From: CAVXHQ01 sp963761735
GTDB lineage: Bacteria; Pseudomonadota; Alphaproteobacteria; Rhodobacterales; Rhodobacteraceae
Assembly (NCBI GenBank): GCA_963761735.1
Contig: CAVXHQ010000005.1
Location: forward strand, 372,001 to 436,000
DNA: 64,000 bases
Direction of reading: 5' to 3'
Shown here piece after piece: positions 8,133 to 15,686 of this stretch. How positions within the stretch are numbered: position 1 is the first letter of the stretch; each line of letters opens with the position of its first letter. The position numbers were made by a program, and so were the translations under genes. Under the pieces are notes generated by a model that worked only from the letters and a program-made list of their open reading frames with translations, was not told the origin of the DNA and searched no databases.

Positions 8133-9442
8133 GTTGCCGCTCGCTGCGTACTAATTACGGCAGACTGACTACTGGAAAGTTTCAGGAAACTGCCCCAATC
8201 CCCCATCATCGCCCGCCGCCGTTCAAGCATGTCGCTGCGCTGATACGCCCGCTCCACGTCCGATCCGATAAAATGCGCCAGCGCCATTTCGGCCATGTCG
8301 CGGGGATAGCCGCCCTCTGCCGCCCACTGCCGGAAGGTCGAGCGCAGCCCGTGCGGCACGGCGGGGCGTTTGCTGCGCGGGTCGAGATAGCCTGTGCCGC
8401 CCGCCTTCACCTCGCTGTCCTGCATTCGGCGCATCACGGCGGAAATGGACATATCAGACAGCATCCCGCCGCGCGGTGCGAAAAATACGAAGGGGCTGCC
8501 CGCCATCCGGGGCAGATCGCGCAACAGCGACGCCGCGTCCGGGGTCAGGGGCACGCGATGGTCACGGCCCCCCTTCATCCGCGACGCCGGTATCGTCCAA
8601 TTAGCAGATTTAGCAATTTTAGCAGGGGGGGCTTCGCCAATCTCGCTTTTCGCCCCGAAGTCGATTTCCTCCCATGTCATGCCCCGCACCTCGCCAGAGC
8701 GCGCCGCCGTCATGGTCAGGAATTGCAAAGCCTTTGCCGCCATCCCGTCGCGCTGGGCAAGTGCCGCCCACCACCGTGCCATGTCGCCCAGCGCCAATGC
8801 GGGGTGATTGCTGGCCTTCGATACCTTGGCTGGCTTGGGCAATATCTCGGACAGGTTCCCTGCCCAGCGGGCCGGATTGTCGCCCGTCCGGTGCCCCGCA
8901 ACGGTCGCCCAAGACAACAGCCCCTCGATACGCCCGCGCAGGCGTTTGGCCGTTACCGTCTTTTGCAGCCAGATCGGTTCGAGAACGCGCAACACGTCCT
9001 GCACAGTGATTTCCGATACGAGTTTCGGCCCCAGCATAGGCTTGGCATAGGTGTCCAATGACGCGCGCCATTGCTTGCCGTGTTTGTCGTTGCTAAATTC
9101 ATGCAGTTTTGCAGCCAGATATTTGTCCATCGCCGCTGCAAAGGTCATGCCGCCGCGTTCCTTGCGCCGGTCGGCCAGTGGATCGCCGCCCAGCATCGCC
9201 TTGCCCCGGTTTTCGAGCGCCAGCTTGCGCGCCGTCGCCAGCGGTATGGCCGGGGGGCTGCCCAGCCCGATTTCCGTCCGCTTGCCGCGAATGGTGATGC
9301 GCTGCACCCACTGTCGCGCGCCGTTCCTGCCGACGCGCAGGATCAATCCATGTCCGTCGAAATATTTGCCGGGGTCAACGACGGTCTCGACAAACCGCGC
9401 CGAAAGGCAACGCTCCGGTTTTCTGCAATTCTCGACTGGCAT
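8129..9442 (-). CDS. int: P4-type tyrosine integrase
   Basis: Site-specific recombinase of the element, 437 residues from the ATG at 9442. A GTG at 9469 is possible but would run through the TCCCCC repeats. The N-terminal DUF4102-like arm-binding domain contains FDGHGLILRVGRNGARQWV. The catalytic domain has R248 (ARSGEVRG), the HGLR box (H364, R367), H390 (ALAHFIG) and nucleophile Y400 (ERAYQRSD). All catalytic residues are present, so it is probably functional. Its gene lies next to attR and points inward toward the cargo, as is usual for tRNA-targeting islands. Confidence 0.93.
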   Translation of the reverse strand: MPVENCRKPERCLSARFVETVVDPGKYFDGHGLILRVGRNGARQWVQRITIRGKRTEIGLGSPPAIPLATARKLALENRGKAMLGGDPLADRRKERGGMTFAAAMDKYLAAKLHEFSNDKHGKQWRASLDTYAKPMLGPKLVSEITVQDVLRVLEPIWLQKTVTAKRLRGRIEGLLSWATVAGHRTGDNPARWAGNLSEILPKPAKVSKASNHPALALGDMARWWAALAQRDGMAAKALQFLTMTAARSGEVRGMTWEEIDFGAKSEIGEAPPAKIAKSANWTIPASRMKGGRDHRVPLTPDAASLLRDLPRMAGSPFVFFAPRGGMLSDMSISAVMRRMQDSEVKAGGTGYLDPRSKRPAVPHGLRSTFRQWAAEGGYPRDMAEMALAHFIGSDVERAYQRSDMLERRRAMMGDWGSFLKLSSSQSAVISTQRAAT

Positions 9443-9498
9443 CAACGCATCCCCCGCAATGTCCCCCACGTCGCGGGCATATTCGTATCCCCCACAAC

Positions 9499-9515
9499 AT
9501 CCCCCACCTTGACGG
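9499..9515 (+). repeat. Putative integrase/excisionase arm site, right copy
   Basis: Exact copy of the 17-mer at 653-669, ATCCCCCACCTTGACGG, in the same orientation. It lies between the integrase start and attR and is followed by CCCGGAATATG as on the left. Further TCCCCCAC and TCCCCCGC words upstream (about 9449-9495) overlap the beginning of the integrase gene, so binding there could also repress integrase transcription. Confidence 0.6.
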
Positions 9516-9626
9516 GGATTGCCCCGGAATATGGCGGAACGTGGCGGAAATGAAAAGTAAAAAGTTGCGTTATTATAATGGCATGCGAGGACGGTCCCGG
9601 AAAATGTCGGAAATGCCTATGGCTGT

Positions 9627-9642
9627 TCCCCAGTCCGCCATT
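9627..9642. repeat. attR: 16-bp direct repeat
   Basis: Second copy of TCCCCAGTCCGCCATT. It is not part of a complete tRNA here, because only the tRNA 3' tip is repeated. That fits the far end of an element that entered at the tRNA and restored it at the left end. Confidence 0.9.
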
Positions 9643-9890
9643 TATCCTCTTTGCCAGATTTCACAGTAGTCTTCCTTTCCAGTCACAAAACCTCCTTTTA
9701 GGTCAAAGGAGCTGTTCTATACTGCCGGGGCGTGAGATCTATGATCTTCTGAACGGTAGGTGAAGTGACCGGTTTGAACTGGACATCGACCGAGCCACGC
9801 GTCGACCCGCCGCGAGGTCTCTGAAGCGGACATTGATTGGTTGCTCATCATATGGAGACGTAGAGGTCCGCTGCGCGAACAAAGTTGCCG

Positions 9891-10700
9891 TCAGTCGACC
9901 AGCCCGGACCAATCTGCGAGGAAAGCATCGCGCGTCAGATTGCCGGGTGACATCTCTGTCGGCCTGCTCGCTTGGGTCAACCAGACAAAGATCAACGTCC
10001 TGTCTTCGTCTTGCGCCCATCCCACGAACCAGCCCCACCCGCGCGCGTAATCGAAACTCCGATCCGCGCGTCGGGGATAGGCTGCGCCGGTCTTGCCATA
10101 GATCGTCCAGTTGCCGCTCTGCCAACTCTGCATGATCCCGCGCGCATTCCGCATGGCCCGAGATGACACGGGCAATCCATCCAAGACCAGCCCGCGCAGG
10201 AACGCAGCCTGCTCAAGAGGAGAGACCTGGAGGGACGACGCTATCCACGCGCGTTCAAGTCCGTTGTCGAACCCCGGATCACCGGAAAAATCAGCATTTC
10301 CATACCCGAAGGCCCGCGCATAGTGCGTCAGGGCCTCTTGTCCCATCGCCTCGGTGATCCGCTGGGAATACCAAAGGACCGAAAAGCGCATCCAGTCCGC
10401 GGGATCGGTATCTCGTGTCCAATCGACTCCACCCCAATCGGGATCCCCTGCCTGAAACGCCATGACAGGGTCATGTGCATCCGTCAGCATACCGGCATCA
10501 TAGGCCATGACCGCCAACGGCACCTTGAAGGTCGATGCGGGCGGGACGCGGGACCGGCAATCGCCTTCTTCCACCAACACATCCGCCGCTGAAGCATCAA
10601 GAATTAGGGTGCAGACCGTGTCCGCTCTGGCGGGCAAAGACAGGAGTGTCGCAGCAATCAAGGCTATCAATATGCGCAAATCAACTAACCACCACGTCAT
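9891..10700 (-). CDS. bla: Class D (OXA-type) beta-lactamase
   Basis: A 269-residue serine beta-lactamase with a signal peptide (hydrophobic core LIALIAATLL, likely cleavage after LPARA). The acylation motif STFK is at 56-59, where the Ser attacks the lactam and the Lys is normally carboxylated. An S-V-L at 107-109 occupies the usual second-motif place, where many OXA enzymes have S-x-V. YGN is at 133-135 and KTG at 203-205, followed by the conserved WFVGW segment. The length fits the family. The enzyme would act in the periplasm; its spectrum cannot be predicted. It lies between the integrative element and the IS cluster, outside attR. No regulator gene is adjacent. It may be an intrinsic environmental OXA gene rather than a recent acquisition. 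Confidence 0.92.
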   Translation of the reverse strand: MTWWLVDLRILIALIAATLLSLPARADTVCTLILDASAADVLVEEGDCRSRVPPASTFKVPLAVMAYDAGMLTDAHDPVMAFQAGDPDWGGVDWTRDTDPADWMRFSVLWYSQRITEAMGQEALTHYARAFGYGNADFSGDPGFDNGLERAWIASSLQVSPLEQAAFLRGLVLDGLPVSSRAMRNARGIMQSWQSGNWTIYGKTGAAYPRRADRSFDYARGWGWFVGWAQDEDRTLIFVWLTQASRPTEMSPGNLTRDAFLADWSGLVD

Positions 10701-11060
10701 AATTTTGCTCTCGATTTATCGGCGTTACCGATCATCGTGACATGGTACGTTTTGGGCTTATCTTCTTGAAAAAGTCGAAACCTTAGTAAGGTTTGGAAAT
10801 ATCCTGACCACAGGCCGATGCTAGCAAATTTCGTCTAGGTGGTCGGCCAATTCAGCACGCCAGCTATGATATAGCGCGTCAGCAACTTACACGATAGTTT
10901 TGATCTGGCTTTGAGCATGCAGCCGTTTCCGCACGAAGAATTGGATCGCAAGATTTTCGACTTTTTCAACAAAATCGGCTCCGAGCAGCCTTGCGCTGCG
11001 CCGTACATGAAGGTCTGTTCTCCGTAATTTACAACCCCAAACGTGTGGGCTCTTGGCCTT
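10701..11060. other. Intergenic stretch without a recognised gene
   Basis: About 360 bases between the beta-lactamase start and a truncated transporter remnant. It is AT-richer than the surroundings. I see no credible reading frame, tRNA or complete IS end. The part nearest the beta-lactamase should hold its promoter. A TTTTCGACTTTTTCAACA segment near 10953-10975 resembles sequences seen at IS borders, but no partner was found. Confidence 0.5.
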
Positions 11061-11240
11061 TATGCGCGTCGAAAGCAGACGGAGCCCAGCCGCGCCGAAA
11101 AGGACGCCGAAGGCACTTTTGATCCACCGACCAGCCCGCAAGTAGCCGCGCCGGATGGGGGCAGCGGCGAATAGCGCGCCATAGCCGAGAAAAACAACGG
11201 CAGAGACTGAAGAGAGTGCAGCGAAGACGCGCCAGTCCAC
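11061..11240 (-). pseudogene. Remnant of a LysE/RhtB-type exporter gene (C-terminal piece)
   Basis: About 60 codons read VFAALSSVSAVVFLGYGALF, then IRRGYLRAGRWIKSAFGVLFGAAGLRLL. This is the layout of the last two membrane helices of LysE-family amino-acid exporters. There is no start or N-terminal part, and the frame joins directly to the IS21 remnant at about 11230. The reading continues past the expected end into unrelated sequence. The insertion of the IS probably removed the front of the gene. The family call rests on helix pattern and recalled similarity. Confidence 0.45.
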
Positions 11241-11885
11241 CGGGGACGGACGCGCGCACCGCGGTTGACCGCGCCGGTCGCCGGAAGGACCGGCAGGTCA
11301 GCATGCGGTTCCTTGCGATGGCGAACCACCATGTATTCGAGCCGGCGTTCTGCAATCCCGCTGCCGGCTGGGGTGCGCCATTGTTCGCTGCCGAAGGACA
11401 GATGCTGTGTGAGCATCTGCGGGTGATCTGGCGCAGCAACCACCTCACACCACGCACGATTTACGATTGGCGTCACTACCTGGCCGTCCTTCGGCGCAAG
11501 CCCGGCGCATTGGGGAACGGTGCGCCCTTTGCCGAGTTCCCTCCGGCCTTCAGGCCGCCGCAAGACCTGATGTTGCGCAAGCCCGGTGGTGATCGGGAGA
11601 TGGCCGACATCCTGGCGCTGGTTCTGCATCACGTCATGCCGGAGGCATGCTTTCAGCATGATGAACAAGCCGTGCTGGTCGCCGTGGAAATGGCGCTGGC
11701 TGGGGGGTCGCGACCAAAACTCACGTGCTGAACCTTCTGCATCGACGGAAAGACGGAAAGACGAAAATCGGCGCGCCCGACATCGATACGCCGCAGGCCT
11801 TGCTCTGCGCCGTGAGCCAAAGACGAATGTCGAACGCCGTGATGGCCCGCGAGCCCGGACTGCCGGCGGCCGTCATGCGTCATGA
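11225..11885 (+). pseudogene. istA: Degenerate IS21-family istA transposase
   Basis: Only the C-terminal part of an IstA protein is left. FEPAFCNPAAGW is recognisable and then jumps straight to GQMLCEHLRVI, so roughly 130 codons of the core are deleted. It continues through YDWRHYLAVLRRKPGAL and GGDREMADILALVLHH, contains a short extra insert, and loses frame near 11710. HVLNLLHRRKDGK and a final RTAGGRHAS follow in other frames. It cannot make a working transposase. It precedes a matching istB remnant in the normal IS21 order. Confidence 0.75.
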
Positions 11886-12671
11886 TCTCGCCAGAGGCGC
11901 CATTATCATCCTGGCTCGCGAAGTCTGAAGGTGCATGGGATGGCCCAGGCCGTCACCGACCTGGTGGAACAAGGCGCGCCGGCCTTTGATGCCGCGGTGC
12001 CGGTGCTCGCTCGATTGCCGAAGGCCGAAGTGGCCGGGCGGGAGGTCCGGTCCATTGCCTACCGCATGAAGGCGGCACGCTTCCCGGCCTACAAGGACCT
12101 CTCAGGCTTCGACTTCGCGGCCGGTGGGATCAACGAGGCCACGGTGCGCCAGCTGCATCGCGGCGCGTTCATGGACGGCGCGCAGAACGTCGTGCCGATC
12201 GGCGGCCCGGGGACCGGCAAAACGCATGTCGCGACAGCCCTTGGCGTGCAGGCTGTCGAACATCACCGTCGCAAGGTCCGCTTCTTCTCGACCATCGAGC
12301 TGGTCAACACTCTTGAACAGGAGAAGGCCAAGGCGAAGGCCGGGCAGCTTGCCGAAAGCCTCACCAAGCTCGATCTCGTGATCCTGGACGAACTGGGCTA
12401 CCTGCCGTTCTCCGCCTCGGGCGGCGCGCTGCTCTTCCACCTGCTAAGCAAGCTCTCGAGCGCACCAGCGTCGTCATCACCACGAACCTCGAGCTTCAGC
12501 GAATGGGCCACGGTCTTCGGTGATCCGAAGATGACAACCGCGCTGCTCGATCGGCTGACTCATCGCTGCCACATCCTGGAGACCGGAAACGACAGCTTCC
12601 GCTTCAAGGCCAGTTCGGCCGCAGCTGCGCGGAAAACCAAGGAGGATACTCATGCCTTGACCAAAGCCTGA
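11874..12671 (+). pseudogene. istB: Damaged IS21-family istB ATPase
   Basis: An AAA+ helper of IS21 transposition. From about 11931 it reads on for 246 codons with Walker A (GGPGTGKTH) and Walker B (LVILDELGYLPF). The natural N-terminus (MRHDLARGAI...) lies upstream in another frame, so there is an early frameshift. A base lost near 12454 and one gained near 12490 shift about 13 codons exactly where the sensor-1 strand (normally SVVITTNL) should be, after which SFSEWATVFGD resumes. The ATP sites remain, but the altered sensor region makes activity unlikely. Confidence 0.78.
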
Positions 12672-12679
12672 CCCCCGAA

Positions 12680-12765
12680 ACATAACCTAAAGGTGGGTCA
12701 GTTCTCGATGGAAAACCCGGGTCACTTCTGGGTGGAAATCAACAGGCTGGTGTCAAGTTTCGCGG
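12680..12765 (+). repeat. Probable right end of the degenerate IS21 element
   Basis: Just after the istB stop there are two related blocks, GGTGGGTCAGTTCTCGATGG and GGGTCACTTCTGGGTGGA. IS21 elements of this group carry repeated transposase-binding blocks of this type at their right end. The left counterpart was not found, consistent with truncation near 11225. Confidence 0.5.
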
Positions 12766-12769
12766 CGAG

Positions 12770-13340
12770 GGGACGTGGCGGGTTCGCAAACACGGGCCCT
12801 TCAGGCCGCGGGCAATGGCGCAAGGCGCATATCGCCAGGGATGCGGGAACGGGCGATATCCGGATGGTCGAACTCACGTCCAGCCGTCAGGGCGGCAGTC
12901 CGCCCCTGCCGGAACTGCTATCGCAAATTGCCGAGGTTGAGGATGAAGCACCGGCACCGCGGCAGCAGATCGGGTCTGTGACACGCACCGCTGCCATCGC
13001 GCGATCGCCGTTGCCATCGCGCGATCATCGATTGCGGAGCGGGCGCCATCGTTCCGACCCGTCGCAACGGCCGGACCGGGCAGGAAGACGGCCCGGCAAC
13101 CGCGTCCGGAAACGAAATACTTCGCGCCACGGGCAGGCCGGATCGTGCGCTTTGCAAAGAAGTGCGCAGGCGATCATGTCCGACGTCAGGTCGCGGCGAA
13201 AATGAACCACCTGAAAGCCCGGGGTTCAGACGATCGTGTCCCGGGACCCCGACCGACAAACCGCCGAAATCCCGATCCGCATCGCCCTCAAGAACCGGTT
13301 CAACGCCCTGCGCACCGCCGAGATCGACGGCGTCGTCTGA
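12770..13340 (+). pseudogene. Degenerate IS5-family transposase
   Basis: Pieces of an IS5-type transposase occur in order but in different frames: WRKAHIARDAGTGDIRMVEL with LPELLSQI near 12820-12930, then RPVATAGPGRKTA-like and KYFAPRAGRI-like segments. VRRQVAAKMNHLKA appears near 13180, and an RIALKNRFNALRTAEIDGV-like ending near 13330. These match the second half of IS5-family enzymes found in roseobacters. Several frameshifts and the missing N-terminus make it a remnant. Assignment is by recalled sequence pattern. Confidence 0.6.
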
Positions 13341-13495
13341 ACTATCCGGAAAAGGACGAATTTCGCCCCAAACCGGGTCAGCGCAACGACGCCGTGCCGA
13401 TACGAAAGTTTGCAATAAACAGGCGAGGTATGCCTTCGTTGTTTCGCTCAAGACCGATGATCAGGATGTGACCTTCCATACCGATATTTTGGCCA

Positions 13496-14488
13496 CTATC
13501 GACGGCACGACAGAAGTCGGGACCGATCTAGGTGTTCAGTCCCGGCATCTGGTGGGTCGGATTTCAGGATGAATCTCTCCGGCTCGGATGTCCAGATCTT
13601 GCAGATGTATTCGTAGGGCGTGAGGCCGCCGAGGGTCTTGAGCCTTCGCGCGTAGTTGTAGGCCGCCATGAAGTCACCAAGGTGGGTGTGCAGCTGATCG
13701 TGGCTGTCGTAATGGTAACGCTTCACGGTCGCCTCCTTGATCGTTCGGTTCATTCGCTCGACCTGGCCATTGGTCCACGGATGGTTTGGCTTTGTCAGGC
13801 GGTGCTCGATCCCGTTGGCCTCGCAGATCATGTCGAAGCGCATCTGCCGCGAGTATGCCGTGTTCCTGTTCCGCGGCTGCTCGGCGAACTGGATGCCGTT
13901 GTCCGTCAGGATGGTGTGGACGTGATACGGCACGGCCTCGAGCATGTGCTGGAGGAACTCCCACGCCGTCTTCCGGTCGGCTTTCTCAACAAGCTGGGTC
14001 ACGGCAAACTTGCTGGTCCGGTCAATGCCCACGAAGAGGTAGAGCTTTCCTTCCGCGGTCTGCACCTCCGCAATGTCGATATGAAAGAAGCCGATCGGAT
14101 AGCGCTTGAATTTCTGTCGCTTCGGTTTGTCCCCCTCGACGTCCGGCAGGCGGGATATGCCGTGCCGCTGCAAGCACCGGTGCAGGGCCAACCGCGTCAG
14201 GTGCGGGATCGTCGGTTGCAGGGCATAAAGGCAATCGTCCAGCGGCAGCAGCGTATGGCGTCGAAAGGCGACGATCATCGCCTCCTCTGTCTCGGTCAGA
14301 ACCGTCGAGCGCGGCTCTCTCGGCCCCGTCTTCATATCCTCAACCGTCGCCCGCCTGCGCCACTTTGCGACCGTCTTGGGATTGATCCCAAGCTCTTGGC
14401 TCAACTGCGAGAGCGAAGCTTGCGATCGCTGTATTGCTGCTCTGACGGCGTGCGTGGTCGTGGCGCTCCCGTGACGAACTTGTCCCAT
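13496..14488 (-). CDS. IS481-family transposase, C-terminus frameshifted
   Basis: An integrase-fold DDE transposase. An N-terminal helix-turn-helix (QLSQELGINPKTVAKWRRR) is followed by the catalytic D (FFHIDIAEV), D (ILTDNGIQF) and E (NGQVERMNR). The ATG at 14488 (MGQVRHGS) is the family start. The last residues are off: shifting one base near 13562 gives the usual HQMPGLNT ending and a stop at about 13528, whereas the present frame runs on to 13496. All catalytic residues lie before the shift, so activity is possible. The gene sits within the element 13532-14546. Confidence 0.85.
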   Translation of the reverse strand: MGQVRHGSATTTHAVRAAIQRSQASLSQLSQELGINPKTVAKWRRRATVEDMKTGPREPRSTVLTETEEAMIVAFRRHTLLPLDDCLYALQPTIPHLTRLALHRCLQRHGISRLPDVEGDKPKRQKFKRYPIGFFHIDIAEVQTAEGKLYLFVGIDRTSKFAVTQLVEKADRKTAWEFLQHMLEAVPYHVHTILTDNGIQFAEQPRNRNTAYSRQMRFDMICEANGIEHRLTKPNHPWTNGQVERMNRTIKEATVKRYHYDSHDQLHTHLGDFMAAYNYARRLKTLGGLTPYEYICKIWTSEPERFILKSDPPDAGTEHLDRSRLLSCRR

Positions 14489-14546
14489 AATGCTTCCTTC
14501 CATTCCAACGAAAGGATCACACCATCAAACCGTGGGATCAAACACC
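13532..14546. mobile_element. IS481-family element, about 1.0 kb, flanked by CTAG
   Basis: The ends are imperfect inverted repeats: GTGTTCAGTCCCGG on the left, and GGTGTTTGATCCCAC when the right end is read on the other strand. CTAG stands directly outside both ends (13528-13531 and 14547-14550). IS481 of Bordetella is known to insert at NCTAGN, so CTAG is a plausible target duplication. The element holds the single transposase gene and little else. Confidence 0.65.
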
Positions 14547-14707
14547 CTAGATATCGATATCGGTATTTAGGGTTGAAGTTTTCGAAGGCTTTAATGGTGC
14601 AGCCGCCCTCCGGCGGTATCGATGTGCTAAGATGGGTCTGCAATGATACACAGAGGAGAGCGGTCAGTCGGTAATCCCCCATTTTCAATGGGGTCCGGCC
14701 GTAGAAT

Positions 14708-14999
14708 TCACGCGGCTGTTTTCAGTTTCATGGCGGGTGTGATGCCACCGAGACCCCTGTTGGGTCGCTCGTTGTTGTCAGCCCAGAGCCGTTCGGTTGC
14801 CAGGTCTTGTGCGTCCTCGTTGGTTTCAAGGATGCATTGGCTCGGCCATTCGCCGCGAACGGTGCGGTTGTACCGCTCAATCCAGGCGTTCTGTTGCGGC
14901 TTTCCGGGCTGAATGTATTCAAGACGTACGCGCTGTTTCTCGGCCCATGCCATCAGTTCACCGCCGATACATTCGGGACCGTTATCAACGTGAATGGTG
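14708..14999 (-). pseudogene. IS3-family orfB transposase fragment (C-terminal)
   Basis: The last ~95 codons of an IS3-type OrfB. They read THVDNGPEC-like, then ELMAWAEKQRVRLEYIQPGK, AWIERYNRTVRGEW and GITPAMKLKTAA. The second Asp (VDNGPE) and the Glu (NAWIERYN) of the DDE triad are present; the first Asp and OrfA are gone. It abuts an IS256 fragment at about 15000-15075, so one element cut into the other or a deletion joined them. Confidence 0.75.
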
Positions 15000-15074
15000 T
15001 TCCGGGCGCCCGCGCCGAACCTGTTGCGGTAGCATCCGTGAAACTGGTGTAAATTCGGTGACGGCGCTTTGCGG

Positions 15075-15578
15075 GCATCGATCGGGCGGCCCGTGGTGAT
15101 ATGCCGAGTGGCGGGTGGGTCTGTGCGGTGTCGATGAGGCCGAACGCGTCGACCTGCAAGTCGCGATGCCGGCTCTGCCAGTCGTCATTCCGCTCGAACG
15201 GGACAGCGCGGATCAGGCGGATGATACGGCCCTCGATCGGGAAGATCCCGACGACATCGGCGCGGCGCTTCGCCCGATTGTTCAGGCATTCCAAGGAGTT
15301 CGCGCCGTGCAACGTCGGGCGGTGCCGGGCCGGGAACGCCATGCAGGCCAGCGCGACGGTCTCGCTGTCATCCATCGGCGTTGCCAGCTTCGGCCTTCGC
15401 GGACGCCGCTGATCGGCGACGTGTCGCCAGACCTCTTGCGTGCCTTTCTGATCGGGCTGCGTGAACGCCTGACCGATCGCAGCGGCAACGACGGTGTGCT
15501 GACCCTTCGGCCCGTGCGCGAGCGCGTTGCGCATCCAGTGAACGCGGCGACGCTGCCAGGTCGCATCGAACACCCGCC
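15075..15578 (-). pseudogene. IS256-family transposase, C-terminal fragment
   Basis: Read on the minus strand it gives VFDATWQRRRVHWMRNALAH, then PKGQHTVVAAAI, ANSLECLNNRAKRRADVVGI and a final GISPRAA. This is the second half of an IS256/Mutator-type transposase, including the region of the last catalytic Glu. The frame joins exactly with the fragment at 18089-18740 when the IS21 element between them is removed. So this is one IS256 gene split by a later insertion. Confidence 0.82.
15573..15578. repeat. Target site duplication CCCGCC, left
   Basis: CCCGCC precedes the IS21 left end and is repeated after its right end at 18089-18094. Removing the element and one copy restores an uninterrupted IS256 reading frame (LKAAKGRVFDATW). 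Confidence 0.8.
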
Positions 15579-15686
15579 TGTAAATCCCGGAGGCAAACTG
15601 GGCCACGGAAACGGTGGGATTACCTGACCGTCGCGGAGTAAAATTCTGCCATTCTGAGACCCGGGGCGGAAGCTGAGGGTCGGGAG

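Larger units (their letters stand above)
581..9642. mobile_element. Integrative element inserted in tRNA-Arg(ACG), about 9 kb
   Basis: The element is bounded by a perfect 16-bp direct repeat, TCCCCAGTCCGCCATT, at 581-596 (3' end of tRNA-Arg) and 9627-9642. The integrase gene lies at the far end, reading away from the right repeat. Inside are eleven genes, all on the minus strand: integrase, AT-hook protein, AlpA regulator, a 66-aa and a 32-aa protein, Toprim protein, DUF3987 ATPase, a 141-aa protein, an MmeI-like restriction-modification enzyme, a 172-aa protein and an 88-aa CxxxH protein. There are no capsid, portal, large terminase or conjugation genes. The content (integrase, AlpA, primase, helicase-like ATPase, defence cargo) is like that of P4-type satellites or replicating genomic islands. 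That comparison is inference. Confidence 0.9.

Noticed and set aside
11060..11668. A 202-codon minus-strand gene
   Set aside because: It is the reverse-strand shadow of the istA remnant and of the LysE-like piece; no independent motif or start context.
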